Assembly: GCF_003258605.2 (NCBI RefSeq)
Contig: NZ_CP031264.1
Coordinates: 1,612,001 to 1,676,000, forward strand
DNA from: Peterkaempfera bronchialis
GTDB taxonomy: Bacteria > Actinomycetota > Actinomycetes > Streptomycetales > Streptomycetaceae
DNA: 64,000 bases
Direction: 5' to 3'
In this document: positions 26,737 to 35,201 of the stretch, in pieces
Numbering within the stretch: the first letter of the stretch is position 1
How the letters are laid out: each line of letters begins with the position of its first letter
Program-made: the position numbers and the translations under genes
Notes under the pieces: model-generated
The model's database searches: none
What the model saw: the letters and a program-made list of their open reading frames with translations, nothing else
What the model was told of the DNA's origin: nothing

Positions 26737-27207
26737 GTGGTACCAAGGCCCTTGCGGGCCGGCGACCCACTCACCGAGAGGCCGCGTCCCCCCGGGGACG
26801 CACCCGAGACCGTGGAGCTGACAGAGACCTTCGACGGCCGGCCCGGCACGACCGCCCTCGCCCGGAACGCCGCCGCCATGTTCGTACGGACGGTGGAGGG
26901 CGCCACCGGCAGGCGAGCCGACGCCGCAGGGACCGACGCGCTGCTGCTGGTCGTCTCCGAGCTGGTGGCCAACGCCTGCCGGCACGCCCCCGGCCCGTGC
27001 TCGCTGCGGCTCGGCTGGCGGCCGGGGCGGCTGGAGGTGGCGGTGGCCGATGCCTGTGAGGCGGAGCCGGCCGGTCGGCGGCCCGACCTGGTCGCGGGCA
27101 CCGGCGGCTTCGGCTGGCCGCTGGTCTCCCGGCTGGCGGAGAGCGTACGGATCAGCCACCCCGCCGAGGGCGGCAAGTGCATCCAGGTCTCGCTGCCCGC
27201 CTGGTGA
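26737..27207 (+). CDS. RsbW-like serine/threonine protein kinase (HATPase_c)
   Basis: A 156-residue GHKL ATP-binding protein of the anti-sigma/SpoIIAB type. It has the N-box LVVSELVANACRHAP (Glu, Asn), the G1 region VAVADAC with Asp, and the G2 loop GTGGFGWPLVSRLAE. Such kinases bind sigma factors or phosphorylate anti-anti-sigma proteins; in Streptomyces many copies exist and partners are mostly unknown. The GTG start at 26737 has a weak ribosome site; translation may depend on coupling to the MarR gene. Confidence 0.82.
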   Translation: MVPRPLRAGDPLTERPRPPGDAPETVELTETFDGRPGTTALARNAAAMFVRTVEGATGRRADAAGTDALLLVVSELVANACRHAPGPCSLRLGWRPGRLEVAVADACEAEPAGRRPDLVAGTGGFGWPLVSRLAESVRISHPAEGGKCIQVSLPAW

Positions 27208-27212
27208 CCCGG

Positions 27213-27231
27213 GGCCCGTACCGCACGGGCC
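27213..27231. terminator. Hairpin between convergent genes
   Basis: GGCCCGT and ACGGGCC pair around a 5-base loop in the 43-bp gap between the RsbW-like gene and the amidase gene. It could end transcription in both directions; an outer ACCC/GGGT pairing extends it. Confidence 0.5.
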
Positions 27232-27250
27232 GGGTCCGCCGCCGGGGGCG

Positions 27251-28048
27251 TCACGCGGTGACGGTGAAGCCGTGCGCCGCGCCGAGCCTGGTCAGGCTGG
27301 TGCGGCCGGGGATGCCGTCCGCGTCGGCGCCGCTGAAGCCATAGCGGCGCTGGAGGGCGGCGTATGCGGTCACCGTCTTGGTCCCGAAGCTGCCGTCCAC
27401 CCACTGCGCGGCCAGCAGCCCCTCCGCCTGCAACGCCCGCTCCACCACCAGCACCTCGCTGCGGTGGGTGGTGTGCCCCTGGGCGGCGCCGGGGTCCTTC
27501 CGGGCGGCCGCCACCACATGGGCCAGGCTCACCGAGCCGCCCCCGGAGGTGGTGCCGACGATCTCCTTGGCGCGGGCGATGACCGCCGGCCGCTGCGCCT
27601 TGCGGAGGTCGCCGGGGCAGTCCGGGTGGTTGCCCCATGCCTCGCCGCCCACCCCGTGGTACGTGAAGCCGTGCTCGGTGGTGGAGTCCACCACGGCCAG
27701 CGGCCAGCCGAACGCCGAGTGGCCCCAGGCGTAGATGTGCGCCACCCCCTCCAGTTGCTCGGCGGTGAGCGCGGTGTCGGGGCGGCCCTCGGTCTCCACC
27801 GAGGCGTAGTACGGATTCCCGGCGGCCTGCGCGAAGGCGTAGTCCACGCCGGTGTCGCAGTACTGCTCGATCGTTCCGCCGGTGCCGACCCAGAAGTCGG
27901 AGGACGCCTGCGAGCTGGTCTGGTTGAACCAGCCGTAGGGGGAGCCGGTGCCGTCCTGCACATGGAGGACGAGGCCCCGGTGCTCCAGGACGCCGTTCTT
28001 GTGGACGTTGACGACGGGACGGTAGTCCGCCCCGGGCATGCGGGCCAT
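27251..28048 (-). CDS. N-acetylmuramoyl-L-alanine amidase with peptidoglycan-binding domain
   Basis: A 265-residue cell-wall hydrolase of endolysin type. The N-terminal amidase_2-like domain shows LEHRGLVLHVQDG (candidate zinc His), GHSAFGWPLAVV and GNHPDCPGDL, where His and Cys match the other zinc ligands. The C-terminal 75 residues (VLVVERALQAEGLL, GSFGTKTVTAYAALQRRYGF-, DGIPGRTSLTRLG) form a PG_binding_1 repeat. No signal peptide is visible, as in phage lysins, so export or a phage/tailocin-like release is open. Ribosome site GAAGG before the ATG. Confidence 0.83.
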   Translation of the reverse strand: MARMPGADYRPVVNVHKNGVLEHRGLVLHVQDGTGSPYGWFNQTSSQASSDFWVGTGGTIEQYCDTGVDYAFAQAAGNPYYASVETEGRPDTALTAEQLEGVAHIYAWGHSAFGWPLAVVDSTTEHGFTYHGVGGEAWGNHPDCPGDLRKAQRPAVIARAKEIVGTTSGGGSVSLAHVVAAARKDPGAAQGHTTHRSEVLVVERALQAEGLLAAQWVDGSFGTKTVTAYAALQRRYGFSGADADGIPGRTSLTRLGAAHGFTVTA

Positions 28049-28311
28049 GGGGTACCTTCGCGATGCTCTCGACAGAGGGTGCCGGAATCATCACCCGGCG
28101 TATCCAGAGCCTTCCCTCTGACAGGTGATCCGGTCCGGCGCACGGAAGCATCCGTCCGTGCACGAATCGGTGCGCGCGCCCCACCCGGACACGCGCCCGG
28201 GTCACCGGATTGGCCGCCTTCGACGTCCCACCCGGCGGCGACCGCCGGTAGGAAGGAAGGCAGACGCCGTCATGTGCCCATCGGCGCACCCCTCTCCGAG
28301 GAGGCATCCTG

Positions 28312-29388
28312 ATGGATGCAACTGCTTCGACCTCCGCCCCCGGGACCACGGCCTCCGACGAGGAAGCCCCGATCCACATCCTCTGGATCAACGCCGGGCT
28401 CAGCTGCGACGGCGACTCGGTGTCGCTGACGGCGGCGACCCAGCCCTCCATCGAGGAGATCGCGCTGCGCGCCCTGCCGGGGCTGCCGAAGATCGCCATC
28501 CACTGGCCGCTGATCGACTTCGAGTCCGGGCCGGTGCAGGGCGCGGACACCTTCATCGAGTGGTTCTTCAAGGCGGAGCGGGGCGAGATCGACCCGTTCG
28601 TCCTGGTGATCGAGGGCTCCATCCCCAACGAGGACATCAAGGCCGAGGGCTACTGGTGCGGCTTCGGCGACAACCCCGAGACCGGCCAGCCGATCACCAC
28701 CAGCGAGTGGATCGACCGGCTCTCGCCCAAGGCGCTGGCCGTGGTCGCCATCGGCACCTGCGCCACCTACGGCGGCATCCACGCCATGGAGGGCAACCCC
28801 ACCGGCGCCATGGGCGTACCCGACTACCTGGGCTGGGACTGGAAGTCCAAGGCGGGCATCCCGATCGTCTGCGTGCCGGGCTGCCCGATCCAGCCGGACA
28901 ACTTCGCGGAGACCCTGACGTACCTGCTCCACCAGGCGGCCGGCAATGCGCCGATGATCCCGCTGGACGACAAGCTCCGCCCGACCTGGCTCTTCGGCGC
29001 CACCGTGCACGAGGGGTGCGACCGGGCGGGCTACTACGAGCAGGGCCAGTTCGCCAGCACCTACGACTCCCCGCAGTGCCTGGTGAAGATCGGCTGCTGG
29101 GGGCCGGTGGTGAAGTGCAACGTGCCCAAGCGCGGCTGGATGGACGGCATCGGCGGCTGTCCCAACGTCGGCGGCATCTGCATCGCCTGCACCATGCCGG
29201 GCTTCCCGGACAAGTTCATGCCGTTCATGGACGAGCCGCCCGGCGGCAAGGTCTCCTCCGCCGCCAGCGGGGTCTACGGCGCCGCGATCCGCAGGCTGCG
29301 CTCGATCACCGCGAGCACCGTGGACAAGGAACCGAAGTGGCGGCACACCGGCCGCAAGCTGACCACCGGCTACCGGCAGCCGTGGTGA
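28312..29388 (+). CDS. hhyS: [NiFe] hydrogenase group 1h small subunit
   Basis: Electron-transfer subunit carrying three iron-sulfur clusters; with HhyL it oxidises H2 down to atmospheric levels. At 358 residues it lacks both the Tat signal and the C-terminal membrane helix of other uptake hydrogenases, as known for group 1h. The N-terminal motif is LSCDGDS: Cys32 is followed three places later by Asp35 instead of Cys, the 3Cys-1Asp proximal-cluster feature of actinobacterial enzymes. Further Cys runs: IGTCATYGG, VPGCPIQPDN, HEGCDRAGYYEQG, CLVKIGCWGP, GGCPNVGGICIACT. ATG with GAGG upstream; first gene of the operon. The 263-bp upstream region presumably holds the promoter but no motif was recognised. 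Confidence 0.96.
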   Translation: MDATASTSAPGTTASDEEAPIHILWINAGLSCDGDSVSLTAATQPSIEEIALRALPGLPKIAIHWPLIDFESGPVQGADTFIEWFFKAERGEIDPFVLVIEGSIPNEDIKAEGYWCGFGDNPETGQPITTSEWIDRLSPKALAVVAIGTCATYGGIHAMEGNPTGAMGVPDYLGWDWKSKAGIPIVCVPGCPIQPDNFAETLTYLLHQAAGNAPMIPLDDKLRPTWLFGATVHEGCDRAGYYEQGQFASTYDSPQCLVKIGCWGPVVKCNVPKRGWMDGIGGCPNVGGICIACTMPGFPDKFMPFMDEPPGGKVSSAASGVYGAAIRRLRSITASTVDKEPKWRHTGRKLTTGYRQPW

Positions 29389-29413
29389 CCGTCCGCCGCC
29401 GGACCGCCCGACC

Positions 29414-29473
29414 GAGGACAGCCCAGCCGAGGACAGCCCAGCCGAGGACAGCCCAGCCCAGGACAGCCCAGCC
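29414..29473. repeat. Four 15-bp tandem repeats between hhyS and hhyL
   Basis: GAGGACAGCCCAGCC is repeated three times exactly and a fourth time with one change, then trails off. It occupies about half the 115-bp gap between the subunit genes. Confidence 0.9.
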
Positions 29474-29503
29474 AAGGACCGCTCGACCCGCTCGACAAAG
29501 GAC

Positions 29504-31300
29504 GTGGCAGACGAGATGACGCAGACCACCAACGCGGCCAGGGACGGCAGCGGCCTGACGGAGATGTCCTGGGACCCGATCACCCGGATCGTGGGCAGCC
29601 TGGGCATCCACACCAAGATTGACTTCAAGCAGAAGCGGGTCGCCGAGTGCTACAGCACCTCGTCGGTCTTCCGTGGCTACAGCGTCTTCATGCGCGGCAA
29701 GGACCCCCGGGACGCGCACTTCATCACCAGCCGCATCTGCGGCATCTGCGGCGACAACCACGCCACCTGCTCGGTGTACGCGCAGAACATGGCGTACGGC
29801 GTGAAGCCGCCGCACCTCGGCGAGTGGATCATCAACCTCGGCGAGTCCGCGGAGTTCATGTTCGACCACAACATCTACCAGGAGAACCTGGTCGGGGTGG
29901 ACTACTGCGAGCGCATGGTGCGCGAGACCAACCCCGGCGTGCTGGAGCTGGCCGAGCGCACCGAGGCCCCGCACGCGGCGGACCACGGCTACCGCACCAT
30001 CGCCGACATCATGCGGTCGCTCAACCCGCTGGAGGGCGAGTTCTACCGGGAGGCGCTCCAGGTCAGCCGCTACACCCGGGAGATGTTCTGCCTGATGGAG
30101 GGGCGCCATGTGCACCCCTCCACGCTCTACCCGGGCGGCGTCGGCACCATCGCGTCGGTCCAGCTCTTCACCGACTACCTCAGCCGGCTGATGCGCTATG
30201 TGGAGTTCATGAAGCGCGTGGTGCCGCTCCACGACGACCTCTTCGACTTCTTCTACGAGGCGCTGCCCGGCTATGAGGAGGTCGGCCGGCGCCGGGTGCT
30301 GCTGGGCTGCTGGGGCGCCCTCAACGACCCGGACCACTGCGACTTCACCTACCGCAACATGTCCGACTGGGGTCGGAAGATGTTCGTCACCCCGGGCATC
30401 GTGGTCGACGGCAAGCTGGTCACCAACGACCTCACCGAGATCAACCTCGGCATCCGCATCCTGCTCGGCTCCTCCTACTACGACGACTGGCAGGGGCAGG
30501 AGCTGTTCGTCAGCCGCGACCCGCTGGGCAACCCGGTCGACCCGCGCCACCCCTGGAACCAGCACACCATCCCGGCCCCGCAGAAGCGCGACTTCGCCGA
30601 CAAGTACAGCTGGGTGATGTCGCCGCGCTGGTTCGACGGCACCGACCACCTGGCGCTGGACACCGGCGGCGGCCCGCTGGCCCGGCTCTGGTCCACCGCC
30701 CTGTCCGGGCTGGTCGACATCGGGTACGTCAAGGCCACCGGCCAGAGCGTGGTGATCAACCTGCCGCGCACCCTGACCAAGCCGGAGACCACCTTCGAGT
30801 GGAAGATCCCCCGGTGGAGCAACGCCCTGGAGCGCAACCGGGCCCGCACCTACTTCCAGGCGTATGTCGCCGCCGCCGCGCTGTACTTCGCCGAGAAGGG
30901 CCTCGCCGAGGTCCGGGCCGGCCGCACCCAGACCTGGGAGAAGTTCGAGGTGCCGGACGAGTCCATCGGCTGCGGCTTCACCGAGGCGGTGCGCGGCGTG
31001 CTCTCCCACCACATGGTGATCCGGGACGGCAAGATCGCCAACTACCACCCGTACCCGCCGACGCCGTGGAACGCCAGTGTGCGCGACAGCTACGGCACCC
31101 CCGGTCCGTACGAGGACGCGGTGCAGAACACGCCGATCTTCGAGGAGAACAGCCCGGAGAACTTCAAGGGCATCGACATCATGCGCACCGTCCGCAGCTT
31201 CGACCCCTGTCTGCCGTGCGGCGTCCATATGTACGTCGGCGGCGGCCGGACCGTGCAGTCCATGCATGTCCCCACCGGGCTGAGCGGCCTGGCCGGATGA
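29504..31300 (+). CDS. hhyL: [NiFe] hydrogenase group 1h large subunit
   Basis: Catalytic subunit holding the NiFe(CN)2CO site. Both Cys pairs are present: L1 RICGICGDNHATC with C79 and C82, and L2 DPCLPCGVH with C569 and C572. The protein runs 23 residues past His575; this tail would be removed by the maturation protease once nickel is inserted. Length is 598 residues from the GTG at 29504; an ATG at 29516 is an alternative, since the AAAGG ribosome site is very close to the GTG and rather far from the ATG. The stop overlaps the next start (ATGA). Confidence 0.96.
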   Translation: MADEMTQTTNAARDGSGLTEMSWDPITRIVGSLGIHTKIDFKQKRVAECYSTSSVFRGYSVFMRGKDPRDAHFITSRICGICGDNHATCSVYAQNMAYGVKPPHLGEWIINLGESAEFMFDHNIYQENLVGVDYCERMVRETNPGVLELAERTEAPHAADHGYRTIADIMRSLNPLEGEFYREALQVSRYTREMFCLMEGRHVHPSTLYPGGVGTIASVQLFTDYLSRLMRYVEFMKRVVPLHDDLFDFFYEALPGYEEVGRRRVLLGCWGALNDPDHCDFTYRNMSDWGRKMFVTPGIVVDGKLVTNDLTEINLGIRILLGSSYYDDWQGQELFVSRDPLGNPVDPRHPWNQHTIPAPQKRDFADKYSWVMSPRWFDGTDHLALDTGGGPLARLWSTALSGLVDIGYVKATGQSVVINLPRTLTKPETTFEWKIPRWSNALERNRARTYFQAYVAAAALYFAEKGLAEVRAGRTQTWEKFEVPDESIGCGFTEAVRGVLSHHMVIRDGKIANYHPYPPTPWNASVRDSYGTPGPYEDAVQNTPIFEENSPENFKGIDIMRTVRSFDPCLPCGVHMYVGGGRTVQSMHVPTGLSGLAG

Positions 31301-31815
31301 GCGCCGAGGCGACCGGCCGCCGGGTCGAGGAGGCGCTGGACCGCCTCGCGGAGAGCGGCGACCGCGCGGCGGCCGACGCCGCCGAGGAGCTGGTCCGCGC
31401 GCTGACCGCCTTCTACGGCGCGGGCCTGGCCAGGATCGTGGACCTGCTCTCCGGGCGGCCCGGCGACCCGCTGGCCGCGCTGCTGGGCGACGAGGTGGCC
31501 GCCGGTCTGCTGGTGCTGCACGACCTGCACCCCGAGCAGACCGCGGCCCGCATCGCCCGGGCCCTGGAGGCGGCCCGCGCCGACTCGGTCGAGGTGGCCG
31601 ACTTCGACGAGGCGACCGGCACCCTGCGGCTGGCCGCGCGGGACCAGGGCGGCTGCGGCTGCCCGTCCACCACCGAGGCGACCCGGCAGCGCATCGAGGC
31701 CGCGCTCTCCTGCTTCGCCCCCGAGGTGGCCTCGGTCGAGCTGCGGCAGCCCGGCGCCGCCGAGCGCGAGCCGGTGCTGCTCCAGATCGGCGCCCGCCCG
31801 GTGGCGGCGTCATGA
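31297..31815 (+). CDS. NifU-like protein of the hydrogenase operon
   Basis: A 172-residue protein. The C-terminal half resembles the NifU scaffold domain: DSVEVADFDEATGTLRLA, then GGCGCPSTTEATRQRIEAAL with a Cys-x-Cys pair where NifU has CxxC. The N-terminal half is helical (VEEALDRLAESGDRAA). Known to accompany hhySL in actinobacteria. Likely helps assemble or carries an iron-sulfur cluster for the hydrogenase or its electron acceptor; the spacing of the two Cys suggests a role different from a standard scaffold. ATGA overlap with hhyL. Confidence 0.75.
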   Translation: MSAEATGRRVEEALDRLAESGDRAAADAAEELVRALTAFYGAGLARIVDLLSGRPGDPLAALLGDEVAAGLLVLHDLHPEQTAARIARALEAARADSVEVADFDEATGTLRLAARDQGGCGCPSTTEATRQRIEAALSCFAPEVASVELRQPGAAEREPVLLQIGARPVAAS

Positions 31816-32474
31816 GCCCGTCCCGTACGGCGCCCGCACCGCCCGGCCGGGAGCGCACGGGGCTGCGCCGCTTCACCGCGCCCCGGCCGCCGGAGCCGGA
31901 GCGGTGCGAGCTGTGCGGCGTCGGGCTGGCGGCCGGGCACCGGCATCTGGTGGACGCCGAGCAGCGCTCGCTGACCTGCGCCTGCGTCCCCTGCGCGCTG
32001 CTCTTCGACCGGCCCGGCGCGGGCAGCGGACGGTTCCGCACCGTACCCGACCGCTGGCTCACCGACCCGGAGCTGCGGCTGGACGCGGCGGCCTGGGAGA
32101 GCCTCGCCATCCCGGTCGGCGTCGCCTTCTTCTTCCGCAACTCCGTACTGGACCGGATGGTCGCCTTCTACCCCAGCCCCGCCGGGGCCACCGAGGGCGA
32201 GCCGGACCCCGCCGCCTGGGAGGCCGTCTTCGGCGACTCCCCGCTGGCCGCCCTGCTGCAACCCGATGTGGAGGCGCTGCTGGTACGGCGCAGCGAAGGG
32301 CGCAGCGACTGCTATCTGCTGCCGGTCGACGCCGCATATGAGCTGGTGGGCCGGATGCGGCTGCACTGGCAGGGCTTCGACGGCGGCGCCGAGGCGCGGG
32401 CCGAACTGGCCGGGTTCTTCGACCGGCTGGCCGAGCGGGCCACCGTCGTACGGCGGGAAGGCGGGCGGCCGTGA
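31812..32474 (+). CDS. Hydrogenase-associated protein of unknown function (DUF5947-like)
   Basis: A 220-residue protein. Near its start CELCGVGL and later CACVPCALLF give two Cys pairs, a likely zinc ribbon or rubredoxin-like metal knuckle. The remainder (DRWLTDPELRLDAAAWESLAIPVGVAFFFRNS, VEALLVRR, YELVGRMRLHWQGFDGG) has no known domain. I recall this family as a constant member of group 1h operons. It overlaps both neighbours by 4 bp, so stoichiometric production is expected. A chaperone or electron-transfer role is possible; neither is shown. Confidence 0.72.
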   Translation: MSPSRTAPAPPGRERTGLRRFTAPRPPEPERCELCGVGLAAGHRHLVDAEQRSLTCACVPCALLFDRPGAGSGRFRTVPDRWLTDPELRLDAAAWESLAIPVGVAFFFRNSVLDRMVAFYPSPAGATEGEPDPAAWEAVFGDSPLAALLQPDVEALLVRRSEGRSDCYLLPVDAAYELVGRMRLHWQGFDGGAEARAELAGFFDRLAERATVVRREGGRP

Positions 32475-33154
32475 CCGAGCTGAGCTTCGCCTGCGTCGGC
32501 GTCCGCGCCGACCCTTACGCGGCCGGGCCCACCCTGGTCCTGCGGCTGCGGATCAGCGCCTCCGGCGGCGAGCGGGTGCACGCCCTGGCGCTCCGCTGCC
32601 AGCTGCGCATCGAGCCCTCCCGGCGCAGCTACGGACCGGGGGAGGCCGACCGGCTGAGCGATCTCTTCGGCGAGCGGTCGCGCTGGGAGTCCACCCTGCA
32701 CCCCTTGCAGTTCGCCCAGGTCTCGGTGGTGGTGCCCGGCTTCACCGACGAGACCGAGGTCGACCTGCCGGTGCCCTGCACCTATGACATGGACGTCGCC
32801 TCCGCCAAGTACTTCGCCGCCCTGGAGGACGGCGAGGCGCCGCTGCTGCTGCTCTTCTCCGGCACCGCGTTCTGCGGCCCGGGGGGCTTCCGGGTGCAGC
32901 CCGTGCCCTGGGACCGGGAGGCGGTCTGCCGACTGCCGGTGCGCGTCTGGCGGGAGATGATCGGGCACCACTTCCCCGGCTGCGGCTGGATCCGGCTGCC
33001 CAGTGCCGCCATGGACGCGCTGCTCGCCTACCGCTCCCGCAACGCCCTGCCCTCCTGGGAGGCCACCGTGCGGGCGCTGCTCGACGCGGCCGACGAAGCT
33101 CCCGGCCCCGCACCACTCGCCGTACCACTCGCCGCCGAGGGGATCGCACCATGA
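32471..33154 (+). CDS. Hydrogenase-associated protein of unknown function (DUF6084-like)
   Basis: A 227-residue protein. Beta-strand-rich pattern with alternating hydrophobics: LRISASGGERVHALALRCQLRIEPSRR, then STLHPLQFAQVSVVVPGF and a conserved-looking VPCTYDMDVASAKYFAALEDGEAPLLLLFSG. Looks like an immunoglobulin- or jelly-roll-like fold, which is inference. Translation starts with GTG overlapping the previous stop. Part of the four-gene accessory block between hhyL and the maturation protease. Confidence 0.7.
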   Translation: MTELSFACVGVRADPYAAGPTLVLRLRISASGGERVHALALRCQLRIEPSRRSYGPGEADRLSDLFGERSRWESTLHPLQFAQVSVVVPGFTDETEVDLPVPCTYDMDVASAKYFAALEDGEAPLLLLFSGTAFCGPGGFRVQPVPWDREAVCRLPVRVWREMIGHHFPGCGWIRLPSAAMDALLAYRSRNALPSWEATVRALLDAADEAPGPAPLAVPLAAEGIAP

Positions 33155-34566
33155 CCACCGCCGTCGACACCCGGTTCGCCACCGCCCGCCAGGTGGCCGA
33201 CGCCGTGCTCTTCGAGGGCTATGTCCTCTACCCCTACCGGGCGTCGGCCGCCAAGAACCGGCTGCGCTGGCAGTTCGGCGTGCTCGTCCCGCCGGCCTGG
33301 GGGCACGGCAGCGCCGAGCACTCCTTCCAGCGCACCGAGGTCCTGCTGGAGCCCCGGCGCGGCGCTGCCCTCCTGGTCGAGCTGCGGTTTCTGCACACCC
33401 AGCGCCGCACCGTGCAGCGGGCGCTGCCCGGCGGGGAGTTCGAGACGGTGCAGAGCCTGGAGCTGCCCGACCGGGTGCTGGTGCCCTGGGACGAGGGCGT
33501 CGAGGAGCGGGTCGAGCTGCGGCTGGACGTCGCCGACCTGTGCGACCAGGGCGCCCGGCTGCCCTTCCGGCGGCCGGTCCACGAGGAGGCGGAGACCGTG
33601 CACGACGCCTCGGGGCGGCCGGTCGGCCGACTGCTGCGGCGCCGTGAGCGGATCGACGGCGTGCTGCGGCTCACCGCCGCCGAACTGCCCGGCCCCTACC
33701 GGGCGCTGCGGCTGACCGCCGTGGTGGAGAACGGTTCCGACTGGACGCCGCCCGGCGAGGCCGACGCCGACCGGGAGGCCGCGCTGCCCCGGTCGCTGGT
33801 CTCCGCCCATCTGATGCTCGGTCTGACGGCGGGCTCGTTCCTGTCGATGACCGACCCGCCGGAGTGGGCCCGGTCCGCCGTCGCCCAGTGCCGCAATGAG
33901 CACACCTGGCCGGTGCTGGCCGGTGACAACGGCGCCGCCGATGTGGTGCTCTCCTCCCCCATCATCCTGGAGGACCATCCGCACATCGCCCCCGAGAGCC
34001 CCGGCACGCTCTATGACGCGACCGAGATCGACGAGATCCTGGCGCTGCGCACCGCCGCCCTCACCGACCGGGAGAAGCGGGAGGCGCGCGGCACCGACGA
34101 CCGGGCCGCCGCCGTCGTCGACCTGGCCGACTCGCTGCCCCCCGAGGTGCTGGAGCGGCTGCACGGCGCGGTGCGGGCGCTGCGCGAGGCCACCGGGCCC
34201 GAGGCGCCGCCGCCCCCGCCGCCGGACTTCGGCGGGGCCGCCCCCGGGGTCCGCCCCGACACCCCCTGGTGGGATCCGGCGGCCGACCGCAGCGTCGACC
34301 CGGCGACCGACCGGGTGCTGGTCGACGGCACCCCGGTGGGGGCGGGCAGCCGGGTGCTGCTGCGCCCCGGGCTGCGGCGCACCGATGCGCAGGACCTGTT
34401 CCTGCACGGGCGCAGCGCCCTGGTGGAGGCGGTGCTGCACGATGTGGACGGCGGGGTGCACCTGGCGGTGACGGTCGACGGCGACCCCGGCGCGGAACTC
34501 CGCCGCGAGCAGGGGCGCTTCCTGTACTTCCAGCCCGACGAGGTGGCCCTGCTGGAGGAGGCATGA
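33151..34566 (+). CDS. Hydrogenase-associated protein of unknown function, 471 aa
   Basis: Begins MTTAVDTRFATARQVADAVLFEGYVLYPYRAS, a pattern shared with other hydrogenase-operon proteins. The middle (LRLTAVVENGSDW, PRSLVSAHLMLGLTAGSFLSMTDPPEWA, AQCRNEHTWPVLAG, SSPIILEDHPHIAPESPG) is distinctive but not linked to a known domain. Near the C-terminus, VGAGSRVLLRPGLRRTDAQDLFLHGRSA and a VEAVLHDVDGGVHLAVTVDGDPGAEL barrel-like end are seen. Soluble; ATGA overlaps at both ends. Conserved role with the hydrogenase is likely, mechanism unknown. Confidence 0.72.
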   Translation: MTTAVDTRFATARQVADAVLFEGYVLYPYRASAAKNRLRWQFGVLVPPAWGHGSAEHSFQRTEVLLEPRRGAALLVELRFLHTQRRTVQRALPGGEFETVQSLELPDRVLVPWDEGVEERVELRLDVADLCDQGARLPFRRPVHEEAETVHDASGRPVGRLLRRRERIDGVLRLTAAELPGPYRALRLTAVVENGSDWTPPGEADADREAALPRSLVSAHLMLGLTAGSFLSMTDPPEWARSAVAQCRNEHTWPVLAGDNGAADVVLSSPIILEDHPHIAPESPGTLYDATEIDEILALRTAALTDREKREARGTDDRAAAVVDLADSLPPEVLERLHGAVRALREATGPEAPPPPPPDFGGAAPGVRPDTPWWDPAADRSVDPATDRVLVDGTPVGAGSRVLLRPGLRRTDAQDLFLHGRSALVEAVLHDVDGGVHLAVTVDGDPGAELRREQGRFLYFQPDEVALLEEA

Positions 34567-35117
34567 GCGGCCCCTCCGGCGGCGCGGGCCGGTCCGACCG
34601 GTCCGACCGGGTCCTGGTCGCGGGCATCGGCAATATCTTCCTCGGCGACGACGGCTTCGGGGTGGAGGCCGTCCGCCGGCTGGCCGGGCATCCGCTGCCG
34701 GACGGGGTCGAGCTGGTCGACACCGGGGTGCGCGGCGTCCATCTGGCCTACCGGCTGCTGGAGGGCTACCGGACCGCCGTACTGGTGGACGCCGTGCAGC
34801 GCGGCGGACCGCCGGGCACCCTCCACCTGATCGAGGCGGACCGGCCCGGCTCCCTCGACCCGCACGGTGCCGTGGTGGACGGGCACCGGATGACCCCGGA
34901 CGCCGTACTGGCCCTGCTGGACACCCTCAGCGCAAGCACCGGCGGTCACCGGCCGCACCGGGTGCTCGTGGTGGGGTGCGAGCCCGCCCGGCTGGACGAG
35001 GGCATCGGCCTCAGCGCCCCGGTCGCCGCAGCCGTGGACGAGGCCGTCCGCCTGGTCCTGCGCGTGCTGCGGGACGAACCGGAGCCGAGCCCCGCCGCCG
35101 AACCCTCGGCCCGGTGA
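34563..35117 (+). CDS. Hydrogenase maturation protease (HyaD/HycI family)
   Basis: A 184-residue nickel-dependent endopeptidase that removes the C-terminal tail of HhyL. It has the family opening VLVAGIGNIFLGDDGFGVEAVRRL with the metal-binding Asp (GDDGFG), VELVDTGVRGVHLAY with the second Asp, and VLVVGCEPARLDEGIGLS. The N-terminal 16 residues and C-terminal Pro/Glu tail are extra. It overlaps the preceding gene by 4 bp and lies just upstream of the 34-residue peptide gene. Confidence 0.93.
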   Translation: MSGPSGGAGRSDRSDRVLVAGIGNIFLGDDGFGVEAVRRLAGHPLPDGVELVDTGVRGVHLAYRLLEGYRTAVLVDAVQRGGPPGTLHLIEADRPGSLDPHGAVVDGHRMTPDAVLALLDTLSASTGGHRPHRVLVVGCEPARLDEGIGLSAPVAAAVDEAVRLVLRVLRDEPEPSPAAEPSAR

Positions 35118-35128
35118 CCCATGCGGCA

Positions 35129-35188
35129 GCAATGCAGGCATCAGCAATGCAGGCATCGGCGACGCAGACAGCGGCAACGCAGAGAGCG
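35129..35188. repeat. Four degenerate 15-bp tandem repeats
   Basis: Two near-identical units (GCAATGCAGGCATCA, GCAATGCAGGCATCG) are followed by two diverged ones, filling most of the 84-bp gap between the protease gene and the 34-residue peptide gene. Confidence 0.8.
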
Positions 35189-35201
35189 AGGAGCGAGACC
35201 C

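Noticed and set aside
27251-28048. A prophage around the endolysin-like amidase
   Set aside because: No holin, structural, integrase or phage regulator genes flank it; the neighbours are normal chromosomal genes.
28312-29388. Asp35 in HhyS as a damaging mutation
   Set aside because: The same substitution is characteristic of actinobacterial group 1h enzymes, and the rest of the protein is intact.
29414-29473. Possible CRISPR-like or attachment-site repeats
   Set aside because: Units are contiguous, without spacers, and no integrase or cas gene is nearby; a minisatellite is the simpler description.
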